Of a stretch of DNA of 64,000 nucleotides, positions 61,136 to 64,000 are shown piece after piece (the first letter of the stretch is position 1; each line of letters starts with the position of its first letter). The notes under the pieces were generated by a model that was not told the DNA's origin, did not search any database, and worked only from the letters and a program-made list of their open reading frames with translations. A program made the translations under genes and the position numbers. This stretch comes from Urbifossiella limnaea (GTDB lineage Bacteria; Planctomycetota; Planctomycetia; Gemmatales; Gemmataceae): NCBI RefSeq assembly GCF_007747215.1, contig NZ_CP036273.1, positions 2,402,322-2,466,321 on the forward strand. Direction: 5' to 3'.

Positions 61136-61516
61136 ATGCTGCCCCCGCCGCACCAACCGCCTCAAGTCGTGCTCCTCGTGGACGACGAGCCGATGATCCG
61201 TGAACTCGGCCGGGCCGTCCTGGAGCCTGCCGGGTACGTGGTTCATACCGCCGATGACGGCGACACCGGCGTCGCGGCCTATGCCGCACACCGGCCGGCG
61301 CTGGTCGTCATGGACTTGACCATGCCGCGGATGTCTGGCCGCGAAGCGTTCCTGCTCATCCGGTCCTTCGACCCGGCGGCGCGGGTACTGTTCTCGACCG
61401 GGTTCGCGGCCGACGACGTGACCACGCTGGCCGGCCCGGTCGGGATGCTCCCCAAACCCTACCGCCCGACCGAACTGCTCGACGCAGTCCGCGCCGCACT
61501 GCCGACCCCGGCGTAG
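61136..61516 (+). CDS. Single-domain response regulator
   Basis: A 126-residue receiver domain: LVDDEP holds the acidic pair, VMDLTMPRM the phospho-acceptor Asp, FSTG the Ser/Thr position, and PKPYRP the conserved Lys. No output domain. It resembles the C-terminal receivers of hybrid histidine kinases, so it may act in a phosphorelay. No kinase is adjacent. ATG 61136 is the first start after an AT-rich leader. Confidence 0.87.
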   Translation: MLPPPHQPPQVVLLVDDEPMIRELGRAVLEPAGYVVHTADDGDTGVAAYAAHRPALVVMDLTMPRMSGREAFLLIRSFDPAARVLFSTGFAADDVTTLAGPVGMLPKPYRPTELLDAVRAALPTPA

Positions 61517-61659
61517 GCCCCGGCTACTCCCATCGTTTTACTCCGATCCGGTGATCCGGGTGGGATGCGCGATTTCTGCGGGCCGGCGGTTGCGGTGGGC
61601 ATGCCCACTGCCGACAATACACCTCCCGCCGTCGCCCTCCCGCCGGGAGTCCGCCCGTC

Positions 61660-64000
61660 ATGCTCGTCCGCACACTCCCGGCCGTCGCCTTCGCTGTGGC
61701 GGCGCTCGCCGTCCCCGTCGCGGCCCAGCCGCCGACCCCCGAACAGCAGGCCGCCCAGCTGCTGACCACGGGGCAGAAGGCGTTTAACGACGCGAACCCC
61801 GCCTTCGCCGCCGACCGGTTCCGCGAGTACCTCCAGAAGTACGGCGGCAACAAGGACGCCCACGCCGCCCGCTACGGCCTCGGCCTCGCACTGCTGGAGA
61901 TTCAGCCGCCCGACTACCAGAAAGCCGTCGAGGCGCTGGCCCCGGCGGCGAACGAAAAGGCGTTCGCGGACCAGCCGCTGGCGCTGTACTACCTGGCCGC
62001 CGCGCAGCGCGGACAGGGGCACAAGGAACTCGCCGAGGCCGTCGCCCGGCCGAACGAACTGCCGCAGCGCACCCAGGCCGCGAACGGCCGCTTCACCGAG
62101 GCGATGAAGCACTTCACGCTGGCGCGCGAAGCCTTCGAGAAGAAGCCGGACGCGGCGTGGGCCGCCCGCGCCCGCTGCGACCAGGCCGAGATGGAACTGC
62201 GGCTCGGCAAGACGAAGGAGGCCCGCGCCACCACCGAGCCCTTCGCCAAGGACGCCGCCTTCGCCGCGAGCAAAAGCCGGCCGCTCGGCCTGTACTACCA
62301 CGGCGTCGCCAGCTTCCTCCTCACCGACTACCCCGCTGCCGGCAAGTCGCTGAGCCTGCTGGCGCCGTTCGAGCAGCCGTTCGGCCCGCACGCGCGGTAC
62401 CTGCGCGGCCGGGTGCATTCCGCCGCCGGCGAGAAGGCCGAGGCCGCCGCCGCGTTCGACGCGGTCATCGCCGGCTACGAGAAGCAGAAGAAAGACGCGC
62501 AGACCGCGCTACAGCAGCCGGACCGCTTCAAGAGCGACCCGTGGGAGAAGGCCCGGCTCGAAGCGCTGGTGAAGAACCCGGCCCCGGACTACGTCGCGGG
62601 CAGCGTCTTCTACGGGGCCTGCCTCGGCTACGAGGCCGGCAAGTTCGGCGAGGCGCTCGGCAAGTTCCAGGCGTTCGTGAAGGACAACCCCGCGGCCGCG
62701 CTCAAGGACGACGCGCAGTTGCGCGCCGGCTTCTGCCTCGTGCAGCTGAAGCAGAACGACGACGCGCTGAAGGCGCTGCAGCCGCTGGCGAACCACCCGA
62801 AGCTCGCCGACCAGGCGCTGTACTGGCTCGGCAGGGCGCACGCCGGCCGGGCCGCTGCCGCCGACCCGAACAACGCCCAGCAGAAGGCGCAGCTGTTGAA
62901 CGAGGCGATCGGCGTCCTCCGGCAGGCGAGCGACCGCGCCGGCCAGCTCGCCGGCTCCGCCCCCGACGCGAAGGCCCGCCGTGGCGAGATCCTGCTCGAA
63001 CTCGCCGACACGCACCTGACCGCCAAGCAGCCGTCGGACGCCGCCCGCACCTACGAGGCACTGCTTAACGAGAAGCTGCTCCCCGATCGTGCCGAGGAGA
63101 CGCTCGAACGCCTCGTCAGCGCGCTGCACCTGGCTGGCGACCTACCCGCCTCCGACGCCCGTGCCGCGGCGTTCCAGCAGCAGTACCCGCAGAGCCCGCT
63201 GCTGCCGTCGGTGCTGTTCCGCGTCGCGGAGAACCAGTACGCCCGCGCCGAGAAGGCCGGCAAGGAGAACAACGCCGCCGCCGCGAAGGCCGGGTTCGCC
63301 GACGCGGCCAAGAAGTACGAGGCGCTCGTCGCCAAGTTCCCGGAGTTCGAGCGGGTGCAGCGCGCCCGCTACGGCATGGCCCTGTGCCACGTGGCCGCCG
63401 ACGACTTCGAGAAGGCCGCGGAAGTGCTCGACCGCATCCCCGGCCCCGACCGCACCGGCGACCTCGCGGCCGTGCCGTTCGTGCTGGCCGACTGCCTGAT
63501 TCGCACCGCCCCGGCGAAGGCCGAGGACGCGCTGCAGGACAACATGCTCCGCGAGAAGCTCGGCAAGGCGGCCGACATGCTGGACGCCTTCGTGGCTGCG
63601 AACCCGAAGGCGCCCGAGGCGGCCGACGCGCTCGTGAAGTTCGGCTACTGCCAGAAGCGGCTCGGCGTCCAGCTCGCCGCCGGGAACGAGAAGAACGAAG
63701 CGCTGAACAAAGCCCGCGCCGCGTTCGAGCGTGTCGGCCGCGAGTACGGGGCGTCGCCCGTCGCCGGGAACGCGGCGCTGGAGCGGGCGCAGGTGATGGC
63801 GTTGCAGGGCGACAAGGGCGGGGCCACGAACGCGCTGGCCGCGTTCGCCAACGACCCGCTGGCCAAGTCGCCGGTGGCGCCGCTGGCGTTCGTGTCGCGG
63901 GCCACGCTGCTCCGCGAGCAGAACCAGGCCGGCAACGCCGCCGGCGTGATGCAGGACGCCCGCAACCGCTTCGAGGGCCAGCTCAACGGCGACACCGCCC
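61660..64000 (+). CDS. Secreted TPR-rich protein (3' end outside window)
   Basis: An open frame of 780 residues to the window edge. It has a signal peptide (MLVRTLPAVAFAVAALAVPVAA) followed by many helical repeats of TPR type: AFAADRFREYLQKYGGNKDA, EALGKFQAFVKDNPAAALKD, DALKALQPLANHPKLADQAL, FADAAKKYEALVAKFPEFER. The pattern resembles planctomycete YbgF/BamD-like tetratricopeptide proteins that scaffold complexes in the periplasm. GGGAG lies about 12 bases before the ATG. Partners are unknown. Confidence 0.82.
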   Translation, partial: MLVRTLPAVAFAVAALAVPVAAQPPTPEQQAAQLLTTGQKAFNDANPAFAADRFREYLQKYGGNKDAHAARYGLGLALLEIQPPDYQKAVEALAPAANEKAFADQPLALYYLAAAQRGQGHKELAEAVARPNELPQRTQAANGRFTEAMKHFTLAREAFEKKPDAAWAARARCDQAEMELRLGKTKEARATTEPFAKDAAFAASKSRPLGLYYHGVASFLLTDYPAAGKSLSLLAPFEQPFGPHARYLRGRVHSAAGEKAEAAAAFDAVIAGYEKQKKDAQTALQQPDRFKSDPWEKARLEALVKNPAPDYVAGSVFYGACLGYEAGKFGEALGKFQAFVKDNPAAALKDDAQLRAGFCLVQLKQNDDALKALQPLANHPKLADQALYWLGRAHAGRAAAADPNNAQQKAQLLNEAIGVLRQASDRAGQLAGSAPDAKARRGEILLELADTHLTAKQPSDAARTYEALLNEKLLPDRAEETLERLVSALHLAGDLPASDARAAAFQQQYPQSPLLPSVLFRVAENQYARAEKAGKENNAAAAKAGFADAAKKYEALVAKFPEFERVQRARYGMALCHVAADDFEKAAEVLDRIPGPDRTGDLAAVPFVLADCLIRTAPAKAEDALQDNMLREKLGKAADMLDAFVAANPKAPEAADALVKFGYCQKRLGVQLAAGNEKNEALNKARAAFERVGREYGASPVAGNAALERAQVMALQGDKGGATNALAAFANDPLAKSPVAPLAFVSRATLLREQNQAGNAAGVMQDARNRFEGQLNGDTA

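Overview
This 64 kb window is high-GC DNA (by eye about two thirds GC) that reads as the chromosome of a planctomycete, most likely of the Gemmataceae. The evidence is the gene content: a PSCyt1/DUF1549/DUF1553 protein, PQQ-type beta-propeller proteins, small Ser/Thr kinases ending the activation loop in DYG rather than DFG, an ECF sigma factor, a WD40 protein, a DUF1573-like protein, an acidic calcium-loop protein with an N-terminal LEPRDVPA motif, and multiheme cytochromes. This assignment is an inference, not a database result. No rRNA, tRNA, CRISPR array, integrase or transposase was seen.

Layout. 1-9.8 kb (mostly minus): a partial AMP-binding ligase, two secreted beta-propeller proteins, a second PaaK/CapK-like ligase and bifunctional PutA. 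9.9-16.7 kb: a kinase with a good promoter, a phosphatase-like/tetraheme cytochrome fusion with a DUF1573-like partner, a lipoprotein, a DHDPS/NanA-family aldolase, a PilZ-like membrane protein and a small secreted protein. 16.7-24.4 kb: aspS, a CheY-like receiver, a double M16 peptidase and a large HbpS/GlcG-like protein. 24.6-30.5 kb: gmd, rmd and ugd (GDP-D-rhamnose and UDP-glucuronate supply), then a fatty acid desaturase broken by an in-frame TGA and a third CapK-like ligase. 30.5-32.5 kb: an ECF sigma factor and a gene-poor 1.4 kb with strong inverted repeats. 32.5-45.4 kb: M28 peptidase, kinase, Nudix hydrolase, WD40 protein, Y-family polymerase, secreted planctomycete proteins and a DinG-like helicase. 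45.4-50.8 kb: an E2-like acyltransferase with a methyltransferase, a SRPBCC protein, and a glycosyltransferase/ligase/epimerase run. 50.9-56.4 kb: diheme cytochrome, LRR membrane protein, lipase, glcE and glcF. 56.5-64 kb: small secreted protein, serine hydrolase, endonuclease V-like protein, UbiD decarboxylase, receiver protein and a TPR-rich secreted protein running off the end.

The most unusual feature is a set of at least five hairpin-like elements built from short degenerate words that recur in both orientations, with a different word at each locus (8384-8482, 25630-25719, 26691-26767, 36114-36190, 59280-59399). They lie in the gaps of the gmd-rmd-ugd operon, inside the PutA linker, inside the C-terminal part of UbiD and at the end of a small gene. 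A second, separate family of AAGCCCGGGG-type hairpins sits at gene ends and probably acts in termination.
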